Of a stretch of 64,000 bases of DNA, positions 9,044 to 16,248 are shown one piece after another (the stretch's first letter is position 1; each line of letters starts with the position of its first letter). A program made the translations under genes and the position numbers. The notes beneath the pieces are model-generated. The model searched no databases. It was not told the DNA's origin and was given only the letters and a program-made list of their open reading frames with translations. The DNA is from an uncultured Flavobacteriales bacterium (GTDB lineage Bacteria; Bacteroidota; Bacteroidia; Flavobacteriales; Weeksellaceae): NCBI GenBank assembly GCA_937973555.1, contig CALJKL010000011.1, positions 84,190 through 148,189 of the forward strand, given 5' to 3'.

Positions 9044-9107
9044 AATTATTTGAAATATAATGACAAACCTCATTTTGGTTTCACCGGTTTTATCTTTATA
9101 TTTTGCT

Positions 9108-9115
9108 TAAATTTG
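9108..9115 (+). promoter_or_regulatory. -7 promoter element of the Gre-like/crp pair
   Basis: TAAATTTG matches TAnnTTTG and lies 26 bases upstream of the ATG at 9142. This supports that ATG over an upstream TTG at 9103, which would sit on the promoter. Confidence 0.55.
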
Positions 9116-9141
9116 TTAGACACCCAATTAAAATTAATATT

Positions 9142-9585
9142 ATGGATAAAACATTCATTTTATCTAAAATTATAGATGAATATCAAAAAATGGTCGCTAA
9201 TTTAAAATCTTCTGTAGACCACTATAAGCGAGATTCTGATATAGATGAAGACAATACGTTGGATCCCGATGACTATGCGAGACAGAATGAGGCTAAGGAC
9301 ATGCAGCTGCGCTTTGAAAAAATGCTAAGCCAGGCCCAGCAAAATCTAAAATTTTTAGAAGATGCTAAAACAGACGGTAAAGAAAAAGCTGAAATAGGAG
9401 CCCTCATAGAAACCGATAAAAATTATCTTTTTATTGGGGTTTCTGTTCCAGTCTTTAAACTGGGAGATAAGGAAGTAATTTCATTTTCCGAGGATGCTCC
9501 TATATTCAAAAGTGTAAAAAATAAAAAAATTGGTGATATCTTTGAAATCGGAAAAAATAAATTTGAAATCAAACAGATCAATTAG
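9142..9585 (+). CDS. GreA/GreB-like small protein
   Basis: A 147-residue protein with a charged, helix-rich N-terminal half (about residues 1-80), as in the coiled coil of Gre factors. Its C-terminal half resembles the Gre FKBP-like domain: GALIETDKNYLFIGV, then SEDAPIFKSV and the KKIGD turn. Gre factors stimulate transcript cleavage in backtracked RNA polymerase, but whether this shortened relative does so is unknown; such proteins in Bacteroidota are sometimes mislabelled as 3-oxoacyl-ACP synthase. The stop codon TAG is followed directly by the ATG of the Crp-family gene, so the two are translated from one message. Confidence 0.65.
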   Translation: MDKTFILSKIIDEYQKMVANLKSSVDHYKRDSDIDEDNTLDPDDYARQNEAKDMQLRFEKMLSQAQQNLKFLEDAKTDGKEKAEIGALIETDKNYLFIGVSVPVFKLGDKEVISFSEDAPIFKSVKNKKIGDIFEIGKNKFEIKQIN

Positions 9586-10200
9586 ATGTCTAAAACCACA
9601 GAATTTAGCGCAACACCAGAATTGCTTTCACAGCTTTATGAATACAGCGTCATCAAAAATTATGATACAGGAGATGTTATTCTAGATGAAAATGCCAGAA
9701 TTCGCTCTATTCCAATCGTTACCAAAGGAAGCATAAAAGTATTAAGAACCGAGGAAGATGGAAGAGAAATTTTGCTGTATTACATTAAAGCCGGCGAAAG
9801 CTGCGTGATGTCTTTTTTAGGTGGCTTACATGGCGAGACCTCTAAGGTAAAAGCAGAAGTAGAAGAAGATGCAGAAATTCTTTTTTTGCCTACTGAAAAG
9901 GTGACTTCCCTTATCAAAACTCATCCAGAATGGTTAGATTATATCTTTAAACTTTATCATAAAAGATTTGAAGAATTGCTGGAAATGGTAAACGAAGTAA
10001 CCTTCAAAAAAGTAGACGAAAGATTGCTTTCTCTGCTTAATAAGAAATCTGAACTTAATAATTCTACAATAATCCACACCACTCACGAACAATTGGCCAA
10101 TGAATTGGGCACGGCAAGAGTGGTGGTTTCCAGATTGCTAAAGTCTTTAGAAGAAGAGGGCAGGCTAAAACTTGGAAGGAACAAAATAGAACTTCTATAA
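9586..10200 (+). CDS. Crp/Fnr-family transcriptional regulator
   Basis: A 204-residue regulator with an N-terminal cyclic-nucleotide-binding-like beta barrel (about residues 15-125) and a C-terminal winged helix-turn-helix (HEQLANELGTARVVVSRLLKSLEEEG). The sensor domain lacks an Fnr-type cysteine cluster; a single Cys lies in the ESCVMSFLGG turn. The genes immediately downstream are a TSUP exporter and a persulfide dioxygenase fusion, so it may sense reactive sulfur or redox state and control them. This is an inference from position. A hairpin with a T-run separates it from the exporter. Confidence 0.88.
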   Translation: MSKTTEFSATPELLSQLYEYSVIKNYDTGDVILDENARIRSIPIVTKGSIKVLRTEEDGREILLYYIKAGESCVMSFLGGLHGETSKVKAEVEEDAEILFLPTEKVTSLIKTHPEWLDYIFKLYHKRFEELLEMVNEVTFKKVDERLLSLLNKKSELNNSTIIHTTHEQLANELGTARVVVSRLLKSLEEEGRLKLGRNKIELL

Positions 10201-10235
10201 AATAAATGCAACTTTGGTTGCAGTTATTTATTTTT
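10200..10235 (+). terminator. Terminator-like hairpin after the crp-family gene
   Basis: TGCAAC (10207-10212) and GTTGCA (10217-10222) pair around a 4-base loop, the stem extends by six A/T pairs after one mismatch, and a T-run follows. The inner dyad could also be read as an operator in front of the TSUP gene; the T-run favours a terminator. Confidence 0.6.
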
Positions 10236-10264
10236 GAAAATCTAAACTTTGTAAAAACTCAAAA

Positions 10265-11053
10265 ATGGAAATCTTTGGATATGTTTTTGCGCTTCTCATA
10301 GGCCTTCTGATGGGTTTAATTGGGGGAGGAGGCAGTATTTTGGGAGTTCCCATTTTTGTATATCTTTTTGGGATGGATGCCATATCTGCCACTACAATTT
10401 CGCTTTTTGTGGTAGGGGTTACCAGTGCTTTTGGTGCTTTTGGTAATGCTAGACAGGGTAATGTAGATTTCAAAACAGCTTTGTTCTTCGGAATACCCTC
10501 TGTTTTTTCCGTTATTTTTATGAGGAAAATCGTATTGCCGCATTTGCCGGAAAGCCTCATCAATATTGGAAATTTACATGTTGCCAAAAATGTTTTTATT
10601 TTAGTGATGTTTGCGGTATTAATGCTGCTTTCTTCTATTAAAATGATTTTGGGGAATAAAAAAATGGAGGCTAAAACAGTTTCTCCCCAATATCTTTTAT
10701 TGTCCACTCAAGGTATTGGAGTGGGAGTAATTACAGGGATGATTGGTGCCGGTGGTGGTTTTCTAATTATTCCGGCCTTGGTAATGCTCTTGAATATAGA
10801 CATGAAAAGAGCCATAGGTACATCTATGCTCATCATTTCTTTCAATTCACTTTTGGGATTCATCAGCTCTCCAAAAATTTCTGAAATTCATTGGGGTTTT
10901 TTAATTGCTTTTACCGGAATTTCTATTTTAGGTATGTTTTTTGGAATCCAGATAGGCAAAAAAATAGACAGTAAAAAATTGCGCCCCATATTTGGATGGT
11001 TTGTTTTAACAATGGGAATTTATATGATGGTAAAAGAAGTTTTTTTCCATTGA
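10265..11053 (+). CDS. TSUP-family transporter (TauE/SafE type)
   Basis: A full-length 262-residue inner-membrane protein with eight or so hydrophobic helices and the two internal repeats of the TSUP family. Each repeat starts with a glycine-rich helix (LLMGLIGGGGSILGVP near residue 15, VGVITGMIGAGGGFLIIP near residue 156). TSUP members export sulfite, sulfoacetate, thiosulfate and related organosulfur anions. Its neighbour is a persulfide dioxygenase-rhodanese fusion whose products are sulfite and thiosulfate, so export of these is the best guess. It resembles the TauE-CstB pairing of staphylococcal cst loci. Confidence 0.88.
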   Translation: MEIFGYVFALLIGLLMGLIGGGGSILGVPIFVYLFGMDAISATTISLFVVGVTSAFGAFGNARQGNVDFKTALFFGIPSVFSVIFMRKIVLPHLPESLINIGNLHVAKNVFILVMFAVLMLLSSIKMILGNKKMEAKTVSPQYLLLSTQGIGVGVITGMIGAGGGFLIIPALVMLLNIDMKRAIGTSMLIISFNSLLGFISSPKISEIHWGFLIAFTGISILGMFFGIQIGKKIDSKKLRPIFGWFVLTMGIYMMVKEVFFH

Positions 11054-11125
11054 TATGAAATTTTTTTAAGCCATCAAAGCCATAAATTTAATGTAAATTA
11101 GTAACACAAATAAAATTCAATAATT

Positions 11126-12538
11126 ATGAAGATAGAACAAATTTATACAGGATGTTTAGCACAAGGTGCCTACTATATTGTTTCTGAAGGAGAAGCAGCA
11201 ATTATTGATCCTCTAAGAGAGGTTCAGCCTTATTTGGACAGATTGAATAAAGATGGAGTAAGTTTAAAATATATTTTTGAGACCCATTTTCATGCAGATT
11301 TTGTCTCAGGACATTTAGACCTGGCTAAAAAGACAGGTGCCCCTATTGTCTATGGTCCTACTGCGCAGCCTTCATTTGAGTCTATAGTGGCAGAAGACAA
11401 TCAGGTTTTTGAAATTGGGAAAATCAAAATCAAAGTGTTGCATACTCCCGGTCATACCATGGAAAGTTCTACTTTTCTTTTGATGGACGAAAACGGGAAG
11501 GATCACGCTATTTTCTCTGGTGATACTTTGTTTTTGGGAGATGTAGGAAGACCAGATTTGGCACAGAAAGCAGCCAACCTTACTCAAGAAGAATTAGCCG
11601 GTATGTTGTATGATTCTATTTATAATAAAATATTGCCATTGGCAGATGATATTACAGTATACCCTGCCCATGGAGCAGGTTCGGCTTGTGGGAAAAACAT
11701 GCAAAAAGAAACGGTAGATTCTTTAGGCAATCAAAAACAGACCAATTATGCCTTGAAACAAAGTTCTAAAGAAAATTTTGTGGCAGCAGTTTTAGATGGT
11801 CTTACGGCACCACCGAAATATTTCGGAATGAATGTCGCCATGAACAAAGGGGGCTATGCCAGTTTTGATGAGGTGATGAAAAAAGGAAATCATCCGCTTT
11901 CGGTAAAAGATTTTGAAACGATTGCCGAAGAAACAGGAGCTCTAATTTTGGATACCAGAAGCGCAGCAGATTTTCATAGAGGTTTTATTCCTCAGTCAGT
12001 CAATATAGGTTTGAAAGGAGATTTTGCCCCTTGGGTAGGTGCCATGATTGTAGATGTACAGCAGCCTATTTTATTGGTTTCTGATGCAGGAACAGAAGAA
12101 GAGGTCATCACAAGGCTTTCAAGAGTAGGTTTTGATAATGTATTGGGATATTTGGAAGGAAGTTTTGAAGCTTGGAAAGCCACAGGAAAAGAAACAGACG
12201 CTGTTCATAGAATTTCTCCGGATGAATTCGCAAAAGAATTTAATGATAAAGCAAAGGTAATTGATGTGAGAAAGATTTCTGAATATTCGGCAGAGCATGT
12301 GGCAGATGCTTATAATAAACCTTTGGATTATATTAATGAGTGGATGAATGGCATAGATGCCAATGAGCATTTTTTCCTTCATTGTGCAGGAGGGTATAGA
12401 AGTATGATTGCGGCAAGTATTTTGCAGGCAAGAGGTTTTAGGAATTTTACAGAAGTAGAAGGAGGCTTTAATGGAATTAAGAAAACAGAAAAAGTGCCGA
12501 CAACTGATTTTATTTGTCAAAGCAAATCATTTTCATGA
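11126..12538 (+). CDS. Persulfide dioxygenase-rhodanese fusion (CstB-like)
   Basis: A 470-residue fusion. Residues 1-230 are a metallo-beta-lactamase fold of the ETHE1/persulfide dioxygenase type (THFHADFVSGH at 53, HTPGHTMESS, SGDTLFLGDVGRPDL). Residues 260-365 form a rhodanese domain whose catalytic loop reads LLVSDAGTEEE, so the active cysteine is missing. Residues 375-465 form a second rhodanese with an intact loop HCAGGYRS (Cys420). This order, dioxygenase then pseudo-rhodanese then active rhodanese, is that of CstB, which turns low-molecular-weight persulfides and sulfide into thiosulfate or sulfite. Its last codons overlap the next gene as ATGA. Confidence 0.88.
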   Translation: MKIEQIYTGCLAQGAYYIVSEGEAAIIDPLREVQPYLDRLNKDGVSLKYIFETHFHADFVSGHLDLAKKTGAPIVYGPTAQPSFESIVAEDNQVFEIGKIKIKVLHTPGHTMESSTFLLMDENGKDHAIFSGDTLFLGDVGRPDLAQKAANLTQEELAGMLYDSIYNKILPLADDITVYPAHGAGSACGKNMQKETVDSLGNQKQTNYALKQSSKENFVAAVLDGLTAPPKYFGMNVAMNKGGYASFDEVMKKGNHPLSVKDFETIAEETGALILDTRSAADFHRGFIPQSVNIGLKGDFAPWVGAMIVDVQQPILLVSDAGTEEEVITRLSRVGFDNVLGYLEGSFEAWKATGKETDAVHRISPDEFAKEFNDKAKVIDVRKISEYSAEHVADAYNKPLDYINEWMNGIDANEHFFLHCAGGYRSMIAASILQARGFRNFTEVEGGFNGIKKTEKVPTTDFICQSKSFS

Positions 12539-13125
12539 AAACAGAAGAAATTTTAAATCAGGAATATTGGGAAACCCGTTGGCAAAATGGAGAAACGGGT
12601 TGGGATATTGGTGAAGCATCTTCGCCTATTTCAGATTATTTTCTGCAGGTAGAAAATAAAGATTTGAAAATTCTGATTCCCGGTTGTGGCAATGCCCACG
12701 AGGCAGAATTATTGCTGCAAGAAGGTTTTAAAAACATTACCTTACTCGATATTTCACCCAAGGCTTGTGAGTTGATTGCTCAAAAATTTTCTCATCATGA
12801 AGTAGAAGTGGTTTGCGAAGACTTTTTTGAGCATCAAGGGAAATATGACATCATTGTAGAGCAAACCTTTTTCTGTGCTTTGGATCCCGAACTCAGAAAA
12901 AAATATGTGGAAAAAATGCATGAATTGTTGGGTGAAGGTGGAAAGATAACCGGAGTAATGTTCAATAAAGATTTTGGAAACCCTTTTCCTCCATTTGGTG
13001 GAAATGCCGAAGAATACAAATTGCTTTTTGAAGATAAATTTGAAATCAAAACCTTAGAGCCCTGCAAAAACAGTATTCAGCCACGGCAAAATGCAGAAGT
13101 TTTTGTAAACTTCATTCGAAGGTAA
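12535..13125 (+). CDS. TPMT-family S-methyltransferase
   Basis: A 196-residue SAM-dependent methyltransferase of the thiopurine methyltransferase family. It has YWETRWQNGETGWDIGEAS at the N-terminus, SAM motif LIPGCGNAHEAELL near residue 50 and EQTFFCALDP in the middle. The start is ATG 12535, which overlaps the stop of the persulfide dioxygenase gene by four bases (ATGA); a TTG seven codons earlier is less likely. Members methylate thiols, and some act on hydrogen sulfide or selenium compounds. Translational coupling to a sulfide-detoxifying enzyme suggests a volatile-thiol route for sulfide disposal, which is inference. Confidence 0.82.
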   Translation: MKTEEILNQEYWETRWQNGETGWDIGEASSPISDYFLQVENKDLKILIPGCGNAHEAELLLQEGFKNITLLDISPKACELIAQKFSHHEVEVVCEDFFEHQGKYDIIVEQTFFCALDPELRKKYVEKMHELLGEGGKITGVMFNKDFGNPFPPFGGNAEEYKLLFEDKFEIKTLEPCKNSIQPRQNAEVFVNFIRR

Positions 13126-13169
13126 ATTCAACAAAAAATAAACACTCAAGATTGAAAAATAATTAAATA

Positions 13170-14705
13170 ATGGCAGAGAAAGCAAAATTCATTGAGGAAT
13201 TAAATTCCAGATATCAGTCCAAAGGAGATTTCATTACCCTTGGAAAAGCAATGTTGGATGGCAATGTAATACCAGAAGTAGATGTTACCATTCCGCTGAA
13301 AACTGTAAACAGACATGGCCTTATTGCCGGTGCTACTGGAACCGGAAAAACTAAAACTTTACAAGTCTTTGTAGAGCAGTTGTCCCATAAGGGCATCCCT
13401 ACTTTGGTGATGGACATCAAAGGAGATCTATCTGGAATTGCCGTAGAAGGCGAACAGAATGACAAGATTAATGAACGTTATGCCAAAACCCAATTGCCAT
13501 ACCAGCCGCAAGCTTTTCCTGTAGAATTGATGACCATTTCTGCAGAAAAAGGATTAAAACTAAGAGCTACGGTAACGGAATTCGGGCCGGTATTGCTCTC
13601 CAAAATATTAGGGTTAAACGATACGCAAGCCAGCATTATGTCTATTGTATTCAAATATTGTGATGACAAGGGTTTGCCGCTTATTGATTTGGAAGACCTG
13701 AAAAAAGTATTGCAATATGTAACCGACAATCCGGAAGGGAAAAAAGACTTGGCAGATAATTATGGAGCCATTTCTCCTGCCTCTTTAGGAACTATTTTAA
13801 GAGCTATTGTTGCTTTAGAGCAGCAAGGTGCTACGAGTTTTTTCGGTGAACCCAGTTTTGATGTGCAGGATCTGTTGCAAACCAGAGGAGGAAAAGGTGT
13901 GGTAAATGTATTAAGGGTAAATGATATCCAAAATCAGCCACAGTTGTTTTCTACTTTTATGCTTTCTCTTTTTGCAGAAATCTACATGACGTTTCCCGAA
14001 GAAGGCGACAGTGGAAAACCAAAATTAGTGCTTTTCATAGACGAGGCGCATCTTATTTTCAAAGAGGCCAGCAAAGCTTTGCTTTCTCAAATAGAAACCA
14101 TGGTAAAGTTGATCCGCTCCAAAGGAGTGGGCATTTATTTCATTACCCAGATTCCAGGTGATGTGCCGGAAAATGTTTTGGCGCAATTGGGGATTAAAAT
14201 TCAGCATGCTTTAAGAGGTTTTACTGCAAAAGACAGAAATGAGATAAACAAAGCGGTAGAAAACTATCCCATTACTGAATATTATAACGCCGCCAATCTT
14301 ATCCAGAATTTAGGAATTGGAGAGGCTTTTGTAACAGCTTTAGACGAAAAAGGAATTCCTACCCCATTGGTGCAGACTTACCTTATTTCTCCGGAATCCA
14401 GAATGGATGTTCTTTCTCCAGTTGAGATAGATGATTTGGTAAACGCATCAGATCTGGCCAAAAAATACAATCAAAATATCAATAAAGAATCTGCGTATGA
14501 GATTTTAGCGAAAAGAATGGAGCAGGCGGTCTTGTCAGAACAACAAGCAGAACAGAAAAATTCTACCTCAAGACCCATAAAAGAAGAACCGGGAATGTTC
14601 GAGCAGGTATTACAGTCTAGAGCAGGCAAAACATTTACCACAACTTTAGCCAGAGAAGGTGCGAAATTTGTTTTGGGAATGTTTGGACTGAAGATGAGAA
14701 GGTAA
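13170..14705 (+). CDS. HerA-like ATPase of the DUF853 family
   Basis: A 511-residue P-loop ATPase of the FtsK/HerA superfamily, the group of E. coli YjgR. It has Walker A GATGTGKTKTLQ near residue 52, a GDLSG segment, Walker B LVLFIDEAHLIF near residue 287, and the arginine-rich region IRSKGVGIYFITQIPGDVPENVLAQLG. Such proteins are thought to be DNA translocases or helicases, but their biological role is poorly known. It is probably a single-gene unit: a long hairpin terminator follows 21 bases after the stop. Confidence 0.82.
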   Translation: MAEKAKFIEELNSRYQSKGDFITLGKAMLDGNVIPEVDVTIPLKTVNRHGLIAGATGTGKTKTLQVFVEQLSHKGIPTLVMDIKGDLSGIAVEGEQNDKINERYAKTQLPYQPQAFPVELMTISAEKGLKLRATVTEFGPVLLSKILGLNDTQASIMSIVFKYCDDKGLPLIDLEDLKKVLQYVTDNPEGKKDLADNYGAISPASLGTILRAIVALEQQGATSFFGEPSFDVQDLLQTRGGKGVVNVLRVNDIQNQPQLFSTFMLSLFAEIYMTFPEEGDSGKPKLVLFIDEAHLIFKEASKALLSQIETMVKLIRSKGVGIYFITQIPGDVPENVLAQLGIKIQHALRGFTAKDRNEINKAVENYPITEYYNAANLIQNLGIGEAFVTALDEKGIPTPLVQTYLISPESRMDVLSPVEIDDLVNASDLAKKYNQNINKESAYEILAKRMEQAVLSEQQAEQKNSTSRPIKEEPGMFEQVLQSRAGKTFTTTLAREGAKFVLGMFGLKMRR

Positions 14706-14726
14706 AAAAAGATATTTTTTTATAAG

Positions 14727-14769
14727 TCCCACAAATTTAAAATGTAAATTTGTGGGATATTTATTTTTA
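14727..14769 (+). terminator. Intrinsic terminator after the DUF853 gene
   Basis: A perfect 13-bp stem (TCCCACAAATTTA at 14727-14739 and its complement at 14745-14757), a 5-base loop and a T-rich tail. It ends only a few bases before the next gene. Confidence 0.85.
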
Positions 14770-14773
14770 GATT

Positions 14774-15997
14774 TTGTATTCCATTATAGACATAGAGGGC
14801 AACGGAGGGCCATTTAGAAAAGAAAGCATTATAGAGGTTGCTATTTTCAGATATGATGGGCATACTATTACGGACCAGTTTATTTCTTTGGTAAATCCCG
14901 AAGACGACATTACTCCTTTTGTGCAGAAACTAACCAAAATCACTCCGAAAATGGTGAAAACAGCACCAAAGTTTCATGAAATCGCCAAAAGGATTGTAGA
15001 AATTACCGAAAATACCACTTTGGTGGGTCACAATATTGATTTCGACTACCGAATGCTCCGCCAAAGTTTTAAAAAATTAGGTTACGATTTCAAAATCAAT
15101 ACTTTAGATACGATTCCTTTAGCCAAGAAATTGATTCCGGATGAAAAAACATACTCCTTAGGGAAGTTGTGCAAATCTATTGGCATCCCTTTGATAGATG
15201 AACACAGGGCGAGTGGTGACGCAAGGGCTACTTTGGAGCTTTTCAAGCTTTTAAAAACCAAGGATAATAGTCACGAAATAATTCAGCAGCATCACGAAGA
15301 AAGCAACGCCAATAATTACATCAACAAAATAAAGGAACTTACCCACGATCTGCCTTCAGAAAAAGGATTCTTGTATTTTCAGAATGCTTCTGGGGCTATC
15401 ATTTTTGAAGATTTTGTGGATGATTTATATAAAGTTTCCAAAAAAATATTCAATTCTAAATCGTTACGATGGCAAAGCATTCAAGATGAGGTTGCCCAGA
15501 TTAATTATGAATTGACTGGAACGGATACCATTGCAAGGCTTATTCTGAATAACCGGGATAAAGGAAGAAAAGTGTTTTTGCCATTTGGTCTTTTTTTTAT
15601 AGACGGAAAATATGTGGTAGTTAAAAACTCCAAACATCCCCAAAAACCATTATTGAAGTTCAAAAATTTTTCACAAGCCAGCAAGGTGAAAAATTATATC
15701 ATGAATGATGACCTTTTGAGAGACCATAAAAATCTGAAGGAAACTGTTTCGCTTAAAAACCGAAACGAACTTTGGGTGGGGAAAGGAAGAATGCTGGGAG
15801 AGAAATCTTTTTTGGTGTTGGAAGAAGGAAAACTGACGTCTTTTGGGTATTATGAGTTGTTTCATCAGATTCAATCTAAATCAAAAATCAATAAATTGAA
15901 AGTGGAGGTGAAACAGGTGACGCCGGATATCATAAACGATCTGAAACTTTCTTTGTTGAAAAAAGAATACGAAATACTTCAACTTCCTGAAAAATAG
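14774..15997 (+). CDS. DnaQ-like 3'-5' exonuclease fused to a degenerate GIY-YIG domain
   Basis: A 407-residue protein. Residues 1-165 are a DEDDh exonuclease domain: IDIEGNGG (Asp6, Glu8), LVGHNIDFDYRML, and HRASGDARAT with the catalytic His and Asp. From about residue 193 the segment LPSEKGFLYFQNASGAIIF lines up with the start of a UvrC-type GIY-YIG nuclease, and INYELTGTDTIARLIL matches its end. The YVGKA catalytic strand is replaced by IIFEDF, so the second nuclease should be dead. The start is TTG at 14774; the first beta strand begins at once, so no later start is possible. Likely a DNA repair nuclease. Confidence 0.8.
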   Translation: MYSIIDIEGNGGPFRKESIIEVAIFRYDGHTITDQFISLVNPEDDITPFVQKLTKITPKMVKTAPKFHEIAKRIVEITENTTLVGHNIDFDYRMLRQSFKKLGYDFKINTLDTIPLAKKLIPDEKTYSLGKLCKSIGIPLIDEHRASGDARATLELFKLLKTKDNSHEIIQQHHEESNANNYINKIKELTHDLPSEKGFLYFQNASGAIIFEDFVDDLYKVSKKIFNSKSLRWQSIQDEVAQINYELTGTDTIARLILNNRDKGRKVFLPFGLFFIDGKYVVVKNSKHPQKPLLKFKNFSQASKVKNYIMNDDLLRDHKNLKETVSLKNRNELWVGKGRMLGEKSFLVLEEGKLTSFGYYELFHQIQSKSKINKLKVEVKQVTPDIINDLKLSLLKKEYEILQLPEK

Positions 15998-16008
15998 CGC
16001 CAAAAATA

Positions 16009-16039
16009 TTGTGTAATTAATTGTAATCACTTAATTTTG
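16009..16039 (+). promoter_or_regulatory. Promoter of the lysA leader
   Basis: TTG at 16009-16011 and TAATTTTG at 16032-16039 fit the Bacteroidota -33/-7 consensus with a 20-base spacer. Transcription should start near 16044, about 205 bases upstream of the lysA start and 23 upstream of the leader peptide. Confidence 0.72.
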
Positions 16040-16066
16040 GCAAAAATTTAAATAAAAAATTTAAAA

Positions 16067-16144
16067 ATGACAGCAATTCTTAAAATAAAATCTGTTTCTG
16101 CTAAAGGAAAAAAACATTTTCCTAAGGCTAAGAAATGGAGTTAA
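16067..16144 (+). CDS. Lysine-rich leader peptide of lysA (25 codons)
   Basis: A short ORF of 25 codons with ATG at 16067 and TAA at 16142-16144. Eight of its residues are lysine (positions 6, 8, 13, 15, 16, 20, 22 and 23), three of them within the last six codons (KAKKWS). It has its own promoter, is followed by competing hairpins (16150-16217) with a terminator, and precedes the last gene of lysine synthesis. These are the hallmarks of a ribosome-mediated attenuator, in which stalling at Lys codons reports low charged tRNA-Lys. It has no resemblance to a ribosomal protein that I can name. The ORF is direct observation; the regulatory role is inference. Confidence 0.72.
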   Translation: MTAILKIKSVSAKGKKHFPKAKKWS

Positions 16145-16149
16145 ACGAA

Positions 16150-16197
16150 GGGCTGCTCACACTGTAAAATAAGTCAAATTGCATATTTAGCAGGCTC
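16150..16197 (+). promoter_or_regulatory. Candidate antiterminator of the lysA attenuator
   Basis: GGGCTGCT (16150-16157) can pair with AGCAG-g-CTC (16189-16197): CTGCT with AGCAG, then three more pairs across a bulged G. This pairing uses the same AGCAGG that forms the left arm of the terminator, so the two structures exclude each other. The 5' arm begins six bases after the leader stop codon, where a ribosome paused on the stop would cover it. Confidence 0.6.
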
Positions 16198-16223
16198 TTT
16201 CACCGAAAAGTCCTGCTTTTTTT
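16189..16223 (+). terminator. Intrinsic terminator (attenuator) in front of lysA
   Basis: AGCAGG (16189-16194) pairs with CCTGCT (16212-16217), CTTT with AAAG adds an inner stem, and seven T residues follow. It lies 26 bases upstream of lysA on the same strand and 45 bases after the leader-peptide stop. Confidence 0.85.
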
Positions 16224-16248
16224 ATGTTTAGAATTTAAAAGTAATTGT

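Noticed and set aside
9142..9585. Annotation as 3-oxoacyl-ACP synthase, as given to some homologues
   Set aside because: It has no thiolase fold or catalytic Cys; the length and the C-terminal strand pattern fit a Gre-like protein.
10207..10222. TGCAAC-N4-GTTGCA dyad as a Crp/Fnr operator for the TSUP gene
   Set aside because: The dyad is the inner part of a longer stem followed by a T-run right after the crp-family gene, so a terminator explains it better. An operator role is not excluded.
15998..16248. Riboswitch (for example a lysine riboswitch) upstream of lysA
   Set aside because: The 200-base leader shows none of the long paired arms of the lysine riboswitch and is largely unstructured apart from the two competing stems; the Lys-rich ORF fits attenuation better.
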